64,000 nucleotides of DNA from Maribacter zhoushanensis (GCF_029350975.1 NZ_JARKMR010000002.1:1-64000); one strand, 5' to 3'. Positions 32,627 through 40,576 are shown, numbered from the stretch's first letter. The notes: generated from the letters alone by a model not told the origin. A program made the numbers and translations.

Positions 32627-32686
32627 AACACTGTATATGAAATCATAGCCGCCTATCGGCAGGCTACACTTCAAATACTAAGGGTT
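32627..32686 (+). repeat. attC-like palindrome after cassette 2
   Basis: A compact 60-base element from AAC (32627) to GTT (32684). The arms share AAC, GTAT, TGAA and TAGCC when one is reverse-complemented; GCAGCTAAC at its start complements GTTAGCTGC at 31598-31606. Confidence 0.7.
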
Positions 32687-32722
32687 GCCATTCATTATAA
32701 AAATACTGCGAACATTTGAATA

Positions 32723-33739
32723 ATGCTAAAGAAGTTAAGTGAAATACCAGGAGTTTGGAGATTTATTGACAAAGCACCTAATGGTGCAATTTATTTTATA
32801 AGTCCAGAAAAGGAATTATGTCAATTCTCTGATTCTGAATTTAAAATTATTAAAAATGGTATTAAATGTGAGATAGCAGAACCTTGGTCAGGTGGATATG
32901 TAATTAATGAACAATTGTTTTTTAATACAAAAAATGTAAAACCATTACTTGATACCAATATTTATAAAAAACAGATAATTGATAATGATTCTCTTGTAGT
33001 TAAGAAAATTGACTTTGAAAAAGAAGAAATCATTTATGGAGTATTTAGAAAATCTCAAAGGAATATTGAATGGATAGAACTAGCTAATAAGAAACACATT
33101 CAATTGTTTGTAAATAATGATTGTATAATTTCCACTTCAGAAGATATGATTTATGGAGATACTTCGAATGGAGATAGCATTTGGAATCATTCTCTTTCCA
33201 ACCTTTTAGATATTTATAATTCATCATTAACTAACAACTTTATCCTAATCAGAGACAAACTAATGATTCAAGTCTATGATGGAAAGCAAGGGAGCTTATT
33301 TATTATTGATTTGAATTCTGGTAAGATACATAAGGTTCTAGACGGATTTAGAAGATTTGTTTATCAAGATGGTGAAAACATCTTCACGACACGATTTGAA
33401 AATATATTGTGTAAGCTAAATATAGAATCCTTTGAGTTTGAAAACTGGGATGTAAATGAATTGATTAAAGGAAATGGTTTCAATAGTATACACGACCATA
33501 GAAGTTTATGTTTCCAAGATATGTTTTATTTTACCGAAACATTGGGGGATACGAAAGCAAAATTTGGAGTTTTAGATATTGTCAATAAAAAACTACTATT
33601 TAAATATGACTTCAGACCAGAAAATGGCGGTATTTCAACTATCCAAAAGGTCGGAAATACGATATATATATGTACTAAAGACAACACACTACATATCTTC
33701 GAAAATAACGAAATGGCAACAATGTATAAAAAAACATAA
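32723..33739 (+). CDS. hypothetical beta-propeller-like protein (cassette 3)
   Basis: A 338-residue cytoplasmic protein without a signal peptide. Short beta-rich repeats (GAIYFISPEKELCQFS, GSLFIIDLNSGKIHKVLDG, NIFTTRFENILCKLN, NTIYICTKDNTLHIFEN) suggest a WD40- or PQQ-like propeller. Oddly, the last ten codons and the stop lie inside the following palindrome, whose shared word CAACAATGTATAAAAA is read as ATMYKKT. The C-terminus therefore belongs to the repeat, not to the protein family. No function can be assigned. Confidence 0.7.
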   Translation: MLKKLSEIPGVWRFIDKAPNGAIYFISPEKELCQFSDSEFKIIKNGIKCEIAEPWSGGYVINEQLFFNTKNVKPLLDTNIYKKQIIDNDSLVVKKIDFEKEEIIYGVFRKSQRNIEWIELANKKHIQLFVNNDCIISTSEDMIYGDTSNGDSIWNHSLSNLLDIYNSSLTNNFILIRDKLMIQVYDGKQGSLFIIDLNSGKIHKVLDGFRRFVYQDGENIFTTRFENILCKLNIESFEFENWDVNELIKGNGFNSIHDHRSLCFQDMFYFTETLGDTKAKFGVLDIVNKKLLFKYDFRPENGGISTIQKVGNTIYICTKDNTLHIFENNEMATMYKKT

Positions 33740-33902
33740 TGCGGACTTCAGGGCATAACCGAAAGGTCTGTGTATATTTATTAAATCTTATGGATTTAAC
33801 TCTAGAACAAAAAAAGAAAAAGCAAAACAATAAGCTTTAGCTTCGTGCGCAGACGGAAACCAAAAGTTTCCTTGCCTCCGCACTACGCTTAGCCGAACCG
33901 TT
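33718..33902 (+). repeat. attC-like palindrome after cassette 3
   Basis: A 185-base element from AAC (33718) to GTT (33900). Paired words include TGCGGA in both arms and GTCTGTG against CGCAGAC; GGAAAC and GTTTCC make an inner hairpin. Its middle (about 33771-33856) is nearly the same as that of the next site, and its start matches the minus-strand site at 606-794. Confidence 0.72.
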
Positions 33903-33933
33903 GTAAACAATTATATAAAACCTGATTTTAAGT

Positions 33934-34338
33934 ATGTTCAATTTTTTTAAAAAGAAAATTCTTGTTCCTGAATTTGAGTTTATAAAATCATACCCTCATA
34001 AGGACAAATACTTTTCGCGGACAAAAAAATGGGATTGGCTGAATTCTGAACAGATTAACTTATTTGCAAGAGATGATGTGGGGAAAGTGAAAATGACGAC
34101 AATGGATTATTGGTCGCAAGAGATGTTTCTAGATGCAGATGGACAAATAACTATTGAAGAATATTTAAATGTCCTTATAAAGCAGTTTCAGGATAGTAGA
34201 ATGAAAATACCAACGGACTTGGATGAGTTTATGACTGAAACTCTATGGAGTTTAAAAACGGATTTAAACGCAATAGAATTTACGGACTCACCGACTGAAG
34301 TAAAATCGGAATATAAAATACCGATGACTCAAAAATAA
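33934..34338 (+). CDS. hypothetical protein (cassette 4)
   Basis: A 134-residue cytoplasmic protein starting MFNFFKKKILVPEFEF. The middle is acidic and helical (DADGQITIEEYLNVLIKQF, PTDLDEFMTETLWSLKTDL), with aromatic residues near the N-terminus. I know no family for it. The start lies about 30 bases after the unit's GTT, the stop two bases before the palindrome. Size and solitary position are typical of integron-like cassettes. Confidence 0.6.
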   Translation: MFNFFKKKILVPEFEFIKSYPHKDKYFSRTKKWDWLNSEQINLFARDDVGKVKMTTMDYWSQEMFLDADGQITIEEYLNVLIKQFQDSRMKIPTDLDEFMTETLWSLKTDLNAIEFTDSPTEVKSEYKIPMTQK

Positions 34339-34346
34339 CTATTTAC

Positions 34347-34490
34347 AACGATACCTAAACGTAATGCGGACTTTAGGGCAAAAAAGAAAGGTCTGTGTAT
34401 ATTTATGAAGTCGCAAAATCTTATGGATTTAGCTTTAGACAAATAAAAGAAAAAGCAAAACAATAAGCTTTAGCTTCGTGCTTAGACGTT
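34347..34490 (+). repeat. attC-like palindrome after cassette 4
   Basis: A 144-base element from AAC (34347) to GTT (34488). The outer arms pair through AACG and CTAA. From GCGGACTT to AAGCTTTAGCTTCGTGC it is closely similar to the site at 33718-33902, but it lacks the second TGCGGA arm found there. Confidence 0.7.
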
Positions 34491-34518
34491 ATTATCAATC
34501 AAACTACTAGCTTTTCAA

Positions 34519-35241
34519 ATGAATAAGAACTTTTTCTTTAATTACGATGAATACGATTTTTGGCCGCTATATGACTCAATACAAAAGTACTATCCCATTG
34601 GGATTAAAAAGAACCAAGAATTTGACATTTACCGGAATTACAAGGGCATTCAGGAACTAGAAAATTTACTCCTAGATAAAATAGGTCCTGAAAATACCAA
34701 CTATAATAAGAATTGGGAATCATTTATCGAGAGAATAAGCAAAGAATTAGGAAAAAAAATCTTAGGAACTATTTATGGCATTGTTCCCAGTTATAGCGCC
34801 TTTTTATCTTTGGAAACAGAAGGAAATGAAGATAGATGGAAAAGTAAAGAGTTGCATTTTTCCGTAAGCCATTTAGGTAAGTTTTACCAAGTCTATGGTA
34901 TTGAAAAATCAGTGCGAAAATCTGTAATAATAGGTGATGGGGAAGAATTATCATACCAAACAGAAAATTTGACTAAAATAGTTGTTTCTCCAGTTGGTGA
35001 GTATAAAAACTATTTTGAGAGAATTGAAAACTATATTACCGAGGAATTCAGGGAGTATAGATTAGTTCCTTTTAAAATTGGTCAAACGATTATTGATGGA
35101 CTTCAAATATTACATATGGATAACGAAAAATGCTCAATAAATATGGCATTATTCAATGATTTTGTGGGTTTTGGAGAACAAGTAGACAAAGTGGAACCCG
35201 AAGGGAATTTGTTCTATGGAATGGAAAGTTGGAAAAAATAA
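34519..35241 (+). CDS. hypothetical protein (cassette 5)
   Basis: A 240-residue protein without signal or membrane segments. It is rich in aromatic residues (NKNFFFNYDEYDFWPLYDS, YSAFLSLETEGNEDRW) and has a probable mixed alpha/beta fold ending in FVGFGEQVDKVEPEGNLF. I do not recognise it. It lies about 28 bases after the unit's GTT. This is the one complete unit whose opening (GTTATTATC) is not complementary to the bases before its own AAC (ATTACAAC). Confidence 0.6.
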   Translation: MNKNFFFNYDEYDFWPLYDSIQKYYPIGIKKNQEFDIYRNYKGIQELENLLLDKIGPENTNYNKNWESFIERISKELGKKILGTIYGIVPSYSAFLSLETEGNEDRWKSKELHFSVSHLGKFYQVYGIEKSVRKSVIIGDGEELSYQTENLTKIVVSPVGEYKNYFERIENYITEEFREYRLVPFKIGQTIIDGLQILHMDNEKCSINMALFNDFVGFGEQVDKVEPEGNLFYGMESWKK

Positions 35242-35245
35242 TTAC

Positions 35246-35418
35246 AACTAGCAATGGTTTTAATATTAAGCGTATAAAGTCATGTGTTTTATGACTTGGG
35301 TATATTTATTAAGTTCGCTAAATCTTATGGATTTATCTTTGAACAAGAAAAAATAAAACTAAAAAATAAGCTTTAACTACGGGGTAAGCCAGAAAGAAAA
35401 CGCCAGTTTGCTCTAGTT
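35246..35418 (+). repeat. attC-like palindrome after cassette 5
   Basis: A 173-base element from AAC (35246) to GTT (35416). The outer arms are AACTAGCAA and TTTGCTCTAGTT. The centre, with ATATTTATTAAG and AAATCTTATGGATTT and AATAAGCTTTA, is homologous to those of the two preceding sites but more diverged. Confidence 0.7.
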
Positions 35419-35460
35419 ATGAAAATTTTAAAGCCTTACGTCTTAATTATAAAAACAGAA

Positions 35461-35904
35461 ATGACAATAAAAGAAGTTCATAGAAATGAATATACCATTT
35501 CAACTGATAAGGATAAGCTAGATATTCTGAGCATTCACGAATTTCTTGCAAATGAAACCGATTGGGCGAACGAAATTCCTATAGATACTTTGAAAACATC
35601 AATTGATAATTCATTGACTTTTGGACTTTATCATAAAAGCAAGCAAATTGGTTTTGCTAGAATAATTTCAGACTATTCAACAATAGCGTACTTAGGAGAT
35701 GTGTATATTTTGGAAGAATATAGGGGAAAGGGATTGAGTAAATGGCTGATAAATGAAATAATGGAGCATCCAAATCTACAAGGATTAAGACGCTGGATTT
35801 TACTAACTGATACAGCAGAATGGCTTTATAAAAAGTTTGGTTTTACAGAATTACCAAATCCAAAATTGTATATGGAGAAACATAATCCAAATGTATATAA
35901 GTAG
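35461..35904 (+). CDS. GNAT family N-acetyltransferase (cassette 6)
   Basis: A 147-residue acetyltransferase. I choose ATG at 35461 (MTIKEVHRNEYTI); an upstream ATG at 35419 is part of the GTT boundary and adds residues unlike the family. The fold shows the beginning strand, RIISDYSTIAYLGDVYI, the acetyl-CoA loop EEYRGKGLSKWLI (R-G-x-G-x-S/A), and the C-terminal WLYKKFGFTEL. It transfers an acetyl group from acetyl-CoA to an unknown amine. Acetyltransferases are common integron cargo. No palindrome follows. Confidence 0.88.
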   Translation: MTIKEVHRNEYTISTDKDKLDILSIHEFLANETDWANEIPIDTLKTSIDNSLTFGLYHKSKQIGFARIISDYSTIAYLGDVYILEEYRGKGLSKWLINEIMEHPNLQGLRRWILLTDTAEWLYKKFGFTELPNPKLYMEKHNPNVYK

Positions 35905-35909
35905 AAATT

Positions 35910-36077
35910 ATGAAAGACTTTTTTAGCGTTCAAAATTTAAAATTCGTACTAGGCTTCGCAGCCGGCTTCATTATTTATGATGCTTTTGCAAAAGATGAAA
36001 TTGACTGGGTAAAAGCAATTGTAGTAGCAATTCTGTCAGTAGTAATAATGTTTGGGATAAATCGCATAAAGAAATAA
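35910..36077 (+). CDS. small two-helix membrane protein (55 aa)
   Basis: ATG at 35910, five bases after the GNAT stop, opens a 55-codon frame ending TAA at 36077. The product has two hydrophobic segments, about 12-25 (FVLGFAAGFIIYD) and 36-49 (AIVVAILSVVIMFG), separated by KDEIDW and ending in basic NRIKK. Codon choice resembles the neighbours. It may be part of the last cassette or a chromosomal gene at its right edge. Confidence 0.6.
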   Translation: MKDFFSVQNLKFVLGFAAGFIIYDAFAKDEIDWVKAIVVAILSVVIMFGINRIKK

Positions 36078-36173
36078 GATTAAATTTGCCATTGGTTAAT
36101 GAAGGTTTACGAAACCTTTCATAATAAAATCTAATCAATTTCTTCATACAAAACCATCACCTAAAACTCCCTC

Positions 36174-37586
36174 ATGATTACATTTATCACCTCCATGATT
36201 TTATTGGTATTGGGTTATATTATCTACGGTAAGTTTGTAGATAAAACTTTTAAGCCCAATGAAACAGAGGAAACTCCGGCACATACTATGGAAGACGGAG
36301 TGGACTTTGTACCTATGAACAGTAATAGAAATGCATTTATACAAATTCTGAATATTGCGGGTGTAGGTCCTATTTTTGGTCCTATTTTGGGTGCCTTATA
36401 TGGACCAATTGCATTTATATGGATCGTAATAGGTTCTATTTTTGCGGGTGCTGTTCATGATTATTTAACCGGTATGATTTCCTTACGTTTTGGCGGAGCA
36501 CATCTACCAGCGTTGGCATCTCGGTTTTTAGGCAAATCATTCAGTCACGTTGTAAATTTCTTTGCCTTATTACTTTTAATTTTGGTAGGAACTGTTTTTG
36601 TAACCGCGCCCGCCAACATGATCAACGATGTTATTGGCTCAGAAACCAGTTATTTGACCATAGTACTTTTTGCCATATTCTTCTATTACATTGTGGCGAC
36701 CTTATTGCCAATAGATAAAATCATCGGTAAAATTTATCCCGTGCTAGGTTTGTTACTTATACTTAGTGCTATTGGTATTTGTATAGGTATGTTCGTTATT
36801 GGAAATCCTATTCCTGAACTTACGTTTCAGAATATGCATCCGCAAGGTATACCGTATTACCCGGTAATTTTCTTGACCATCTCATGTGGTGCTTTATCAG
36901 GATTTCATGCCACGCAATCACCCATAATTTCTAGAACTATCAATAATGAAAAAGACGGCAGAAAAGTATTTTATGGTATGATGATACTTGAAGCTGCCAT
37001 TGCCATGGTATGGGCAGCTGCATCAATGAGTATTTTAGATGGAGATACCTTAAATGAACTTTTACAAAATGGAGGACCTACAGCCGTTGTAAATAAAATT
37101 GCCATAGCCTCGTTAGGAGCCATTGGTGGTACTATTGCGGTACTTGGAGTCATTGTGTTGCCAATTACATCAGGAGATACTTCTTTTAGAGCCGCACGTA
37201 TGATTATTGCCGACTATTTGAACATAGATCAGAAAGTATTGAAGAATCGGTTTATGGTGGCTATTCCACTTTTTATCGTTTCGTTCATACTGACAAATAT
37301 GGACTTTCAGCTGTTGTGGAGGTATTTCTCTTGGGCAAACCAAGTAACTGCTTCCATAGCCCTTTGGATCGGAGCTGTATATTTATATCAAAAGAAAACA
37401 CATTATATCATTGCTTTAGTGCCGGCATTTTTCATAACCTCTGTGGTTGGTTCCTATATTTTTTATGACCCTAATGTTGGTTTGGGTTTAGATATTGTAA
37501 TTTCCAACTGGATCGGTATCGGAATTTCTACTTTACTGACGGTGTTGTTTTTTATGAAATTGAAAGTAGAAAATAGTGCATCGTAA
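36174..37586 (+). CDS. carbon starvation CstA family transporter
   Basis: A 470-residue inner-membrane protein with about 13 helices. Recognisable CstA signatures are MNRNAFIQI-like SNRNAFIQILNIAGVGPIFG, GALYGPIAFIWIVIGSIFAGAVHDY, and FLTISCGALSGFHATQSPI with SRTINNEKDGRKVFYGMM. It is clearly shorter than the about 700-residue enterobacterial CstA, as usual in Bacteroidota. Relatives import peptides or pyruvate. A hairpin (GAAGGTTT/AAACCTTTC) lies upstream, and the gene is the first ordinary one after the cassette array. Confidence 0.9.
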   Translation: MITFITSMILLVLGYIIYGKFVDKTFKPNETEETPAHTMEDGVDFVPMNSNRNAFIQILNIAGVGPIFGPILGALYGPIAFIWIVIGSIFAGAVHDYLTGMISLRFGGAHLPALASRFLGKSFSHVVNFFALLLLILVGTVFVTAPANMINDVIGSETSYLTIVLFAIFFYYIVATLLPIDKIIGKIYPVLGLLLILSAIGICIGMFVIGNPIPELTFQNMHPQGIPYYPVIFLTISCGALSGFHATQSPIISRTINNEKDGRKVFYGMMILEAAIAMVWAAASMSILDGDTLNELLQNGGPTAVVNKIAIASLGAIGGTIAVLGVIVLPITSGDTSFRAARMIIADYLNIDQKVLKNRFMVAIPLFIVSFILTNMDFQLLWRYFSWANQVTASIALWIGAVYLYQKKTHYIIALVPAFFITSVVGSYIFYDPNVGLGLDIVISNWIGIGISTLLTVLFFMKLKVENSAS

Positions 37587-37621
37587 TTTTTTGATAGTAT
37601 CATACTAACTAAACTTATAAA

Positions 37622-38164
37622 ATGAAAAAAACTCTGGTAGATTTTTTTAAAGAGATACTTACAATTATTGTCGGTATACTGATAGCACTGTATATCAATA
37701 ATTGGAACGAAAATCGGAAAGATGCAAATTATATGAATAAAATATTTGTATCAATGGATAAGGAATTGAAGGAGACCAATGAAGACATAAAGAAAAAAAT
37801 GCCTCAACAGCAAATACTTATCGACACCTTAGAATTTTACAAAAAGAATGATTCAATTTCTATTTTCGATGTAATGACGAAAGTTAATGGAATTCAAATG
37901 CCTCAGATTAGAATTAGTTCATGGAAAGCTATTTCTAGTTCAAAAATTGAATTGTTGCAATACGATAGAGTTTCCGCTTTGGCAAATATTGAGGAGGACA
38001 CAGAGTTGTTGAAATCAAAAACTCAATTTTTAATGCGTTTCCTTTATCCAAATATAAAAGACACCAGTTTTGACAAAAAAGAACTTATAATATTTATGAT
38101 GCAGGATATTATGGTTACGGAAAGAGGTTTGCAAAAGGAAATTGAGGAGGTCATTAAAGAGTAA
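37622..38164 (+). CDS. DUF6090-like membrane-anchored protein
   Basis: A 180-residue protein with an N-terminal anchor FFKEILTIIVGILIALYINNWNE, the hallmark start of DUF6090-type flavobacterial proteins, followed by a long helical extracytoplasmic region (YMNKIFVSMDKELKETNEDIK). A role is not known; the helix-rich part may form a coiled coil. It follows the CstA-type gene by 36 bases. Confidence 0.75.
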   Translation: MKKTLVDFFKEILTIIVGILIALYINNWNENRKDANYMNKIFVSMDKELKETNEDIKKKMPQQQILIDTLEFYKKNDSISIFDVMTKVNGIQMPQIRISSWKAISSSKIELLQYDRVSALANIEEDTELLKSKTQFLMRFLYPNIKDTSFDKKELIIFMMQDIMVTERGLQKEIEEVIKE

Positions 38165-38193
38165 TGATCAATGAAGCATACTCTCCGTAACAC

Positions 38194-38613
38194 TTGGACT
38201 TAAGATTTAAAGAACATAAATTGATTAAAATACTTAAAAAACTATCTTGGTTCATACTTTATCTCCTATTCAATGCAGTGCTATTTCTTATTGAAATAAG
38301 AGTATTGTTCACTACGAATGACGGTTTTACGGGTGGTAGCGGATTTGAGTCCATAGATGATATTTTAGAAGCTTTTAGTGCAATTTTTAATGTTCTGGAA
38401 GGCATAGTAATGGTGTACTATTTTTATTGGTCCATAGGCTTGGTAATCATAGCTCTATTATTATTTATACCTGTACAGGTGTATTATATAAATAGGAAAT
38501 TTAATAACCACAGAAAGAAGTTTTGGTACAGCTTATTGGCTTCCTTTGTTGTAGTTATAGGATTAAAATTGTTGATGTATTCTTGGATGTATATTGATAT
38601 GAATTATTTGTAA
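38194..38613 (+). CDS. hypothetical membrane protein
   Basis: A protein of up to 139 residues with about three hydrophobic segments (17-37, 66-95, 108-130), unrecognised. It has no ATG at its start: TTG at 38194 or 38221 must serve, unless one base is missing or extra, because ATG at 38171 opens MKHTLRNTWT in another frame that stops exactly where this frame begins. The 5' end is therefore uncertain. Confidence 0.55.
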   Translation: MDLRFKEHKLIKILKKLSWFILYLLFNAVLFLIEIRVLFTTNDGFTGGSGFESIDDILEAFSAIFNVLEGIVMVYYFYWSIGLVIIALLLFIPVQVYYINRKFNNHRKKFWYSLLASFVVVIGLKLLMYSWMYIDMNYL

Positions 38614-38673
38614 AATTAATTTTTGTTTAATTTTAAATCAGATAGTTTCAATACCGCCTTAAATAACTTAAAA

Positions 38674-39162
38674 ATGAACATCACTCAAGACTGGAATAAA
38701 ATAAGAACACATTTCAATAAGAGTTTTAGTTCTAATTTCCATATTTCCGTTGCATCTGTAGATTCAAATAATAATCCTACGGTTACACCAATTGGTTCTC
38801 TGTTTCTAAACGATAATCAAACCGGTTTTTATTTTGAAAAATTTCCTAAGAAATTACCACAGCACGCAAAAACGAATAAAAATGTTTGTTTTCTTGGCGT
38901 AAACAGTAGTCGGTTATTCTGGCTAGGGGCTTTGTTCAAAGAAAAATTTTCAAGTTATCCTGGAATAAAGTTATATGGTGAGCTTGGTGAGAGAAGATTA
39001 GCAACAGTAAAAGAAACAAAGCGACTTAACCGTAGAATGCGCATGACCAAAGGACTAAAAGGAAATACGTATTTATGGGGTAAAATGGAATATGTACGAG
39101 ACATCATTTTCGTTAAGGCTGAGATAATTAATCTTGGTAAAATGACATCAGTTTTACAGTAA
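38674..39162 (+). CDS. pyridoxamine 5'-phosphate oxidase-like protein
   Basis: A 162-residue split-barrel flavin-type protein. I choose ATG at 38674 (MNITQDWNKIRTHF) since the longer TTG reading adds an unrelated stretch. HISVASVDSNNNPTVTPIGSLFL, FEKFPKKLPQHAKTNKNVCF and GELGERRLATVKETKRLNRRM fit the putative flavin-nucleotide-binding branch. It belongs to a different subgroup from the protein at 4821-5273. Substrate unknown. Confidence 0.75.
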   Translation: MNITQDWNKIRTHFNKSFSSNFHISVASVDSNNNPTVTPIGSLFLNDNQTGFYFEKFPKKLPQHAKTNKNVCFLGVNSSRLFWLGALFKEKFSSYPGIKLYGELGERRLATVKETKRLNRRMRMTKGLKGNTYLWGKMEYVRDIIFVKAEIINLGKMTSVLQ

Positions 39163-39207
39163 ACTAATCATCTGAAACCTTTAACTCGCAAACAGTAACG
39201 GTAATCT

Positions 39208-39223
39208 CCCCTCCTTGGAGGGG
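39208..39223. repeat. GC-rich palindrome in an intergenic gap
   Basis: CCCCTCC-TT-GGAGGGG is a perfect palindrome standing out in AT-rich surroundings, followed by AAGGGGTGGG. The 296-base gap around it (39163-39458) contains no gene. Palindromes of this composition recur in Bacteroidota intergenic DNA. Confidence 0.55.
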
Positions 39224-39458
39224 ATTAAGGGGTGGGTGAGTCGCATGATAAATCACACCCTAATTATAAGAATTTATGATAAAACAAACATATTTTTAGG
39301 GGTACAGAATTGAAATGAAGGTAAATTTGCTGTAGACCTCAATGCAAGGCGAGGATAGAACTAAAGAATGCTTTTTAAAATAAAAACACAGTAAGTATAC
39401 ATGAGTTAAATGCCAATATATTAGGGTGTTAATACTTCTAATTAAAACAAAAACAACA

Positions 39459-39875
39459 TTGAAACAGACCATAGCACGTATAGCATTAGTAGTAGATAAT
39501 TACGATAAGGCCATTGAATTTTATACTAAAAAACTCGATTTTCTACTTCTAGAAGATACTGATTTGGGTGATGGTAAACGTTGGGTAATTGTTGCACCAC
39601 CAGGATCAAAAGAATGTTCTTTGGTATTGGCAAAAGCAGATGATGAAAAGCAGCGGGCAAGTGTAGGTAACCAAACAGGTGGTCGTGTATTCCTATTTTT
39701 ATATACAGATGACTTTTGGCGCGATTACTACAAAATGATGGAGCGTAAAATTAAGTTTGTTCGTTCTCCAGAAAAAATGCCATATGGCATGGTCGCCGTT
39801 TTTGAAGATCTTTATGGGAATAAGTGGGATTTATTAGAACCAATAGAAATGCAACAACAACAACAACAACAGTAA
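39459..39875 (+). CDS. VOC family protein with polyglutamine end
   Basis: A 138-residue glyoxalase/bleomycin-resistance-type protein: ARIALVVDNYDKAIEFYTKKLDF, RVFLFLYTDDFWRDYYKMM, FVRSPEKMPYGMVAVFEDLYGNKWDLLEP. The start is probably TTG at 39459 (LKQTIARIALVV), since no ATG is available; GTG at 39426 is an alternative. The last seven codons before the stop are a CAA/CAG microsatellite giving a run of glutamines, which is likely to vary in length between strains. Confidence 0.78.
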   Translation: MKQTIARIALVVDNYDKAIEFYTKKLDFLLLEDTDLGDGKRWVIVAPPGSKECSLVLAKADDEKQRASVGNQTGGRVFLFLYTDDFWRDYYKMMERKIKFVRSPEKMPYGMVAVFEDLYGNKWDLLEPIEMQQQQQQQ

Positions 39876-39904
39876 TTTTTATGTTTTCAGTTCAATCACT
39901 ATAA

Positions 39905-40537
39905 ATGATCAATTACTTTAAAAGCATATTCAATTTCAAAACATCGAAACCATTAACTGGTTTTAGTATGTCTAGAAATGTACTCAGTTTTAAAAAACTA
40001 ATATGTGGTATAGGTACATCTGAAATTGGACAGAACGAGATTTTAATCATGGATTACCCGTTTGAACCTTCTATAGCATACCCAGAATCAACAATCTTGG
40101 CAGAGGATATTGATTGTATGGCGTTGGAATTCGGAGTTTGTAAAGTACATGTAAAGCATGATGTTGTATTTGTTTCTTCAGAACAGAAAGAAGCATTGGA
40201 AGATTTTGCAGAAAGAAATAACATTCCGCTTATTCCTCAAAACTGGAATTGGGATTGGATTTTAGAACCGTATTTGGATACTGAATTTACCAAAGAAAAT
40301 GAGGAGCGCTGCTTACAAAGACTTGTAGAAAACGGTTTTACCTGTAAAGAGGTAAATGCAATACGTAAAGAAGTAGGTAAGCAAATGTATGCCTATAATT
40401 TTGATACCATGTTATGGGACTGGTGTAGCCTTAGCCTGTCTGATGTGTTATCTGCTATGTGTGCTAAATATGATAAAGAACAATTTTGTGACTTTTATAA
40501 GCGTGCTCTGGAAATTGAAAAACGTTCTATAAAATGA
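39905..40537 (+). CDS. hypothetical protein
   Basis: A 210-residue cytoplasmic protein without motif I can name. Notable are NWNWDWILEPYLDTEF and a C-terminal half rich in Cys and acidic residues (ENEERCLQRLVENGFTCKEV, AMCAKYDKEQFCDFYKRAL). It is followed by a strong bidirectional terminator shared with the convergent dps gene. Confidence 0.72.
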   Translation: MINYFKSIFNFKTSKPLTGFSMSRNVLSFKKLICGIGTSEIGQNEILIMDYPFEPSIAYPESTILAEDIDCMALEFGVCKVHVKHDVVFVSSEQKEALEDFAERNNIPLIPQNWNWDWILEPYLDTEFTKENEERCLQRLVENGFTCKEVNAIRKEVGKQMYAYNFDTMLWDWCSLSLSDVLSAMCAKYDKEQFCDFYKRALEIEKRSIK

Positions 40538-40576
40538 ACAATTTAGTATTTTCTAAAGTTCAGATAACACCATAAA

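Larger units (their letters stand above)
31064..35905 (+). mobile_element. array of six cassette-like units
   Basis: Units start at the GTT triplets 31064, 31598, 32684, 33900, 34488 and 35416, each carrying one same-strand gene and all but the last ending in a palindrome. The first bases of a unit are the perfect complement of those opening its own palindrome in four cases: GTTGTAAACC/GGTTTACAAC (31064, 31470), GTTAGCTGC/GCAGCTAAC (31598, 32621), GTTGCCAT/ATGGCAAC (32684, 33713), GTTGTAAA/TTTACAAC (33900, 34342). This is the layout of integron cassettes. The bases after GTT do not fit the classical RRRY consensus, and no integrase gene is visible in the window. Confidence 0.65.

Noticed and set aside
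31464-35418. Palindromes as simple Rho-independent terminators
   Set aside because: They are 60-185 bases long, end in GTT without T-runs, share cores among loci and carry unit-specific complementary ends, none of which terminators would explain.
36090-36140. Hairpin after the last cassette as a seventh attC-like site
   Set aside because: GAAGGTTT/AAACCTTTC forms a short stem, but AAC/GTT ends and clear complementarity to GTTATGAAAA are lacking; a similar GGTTT/AAACC hairpin occurs at 15375.
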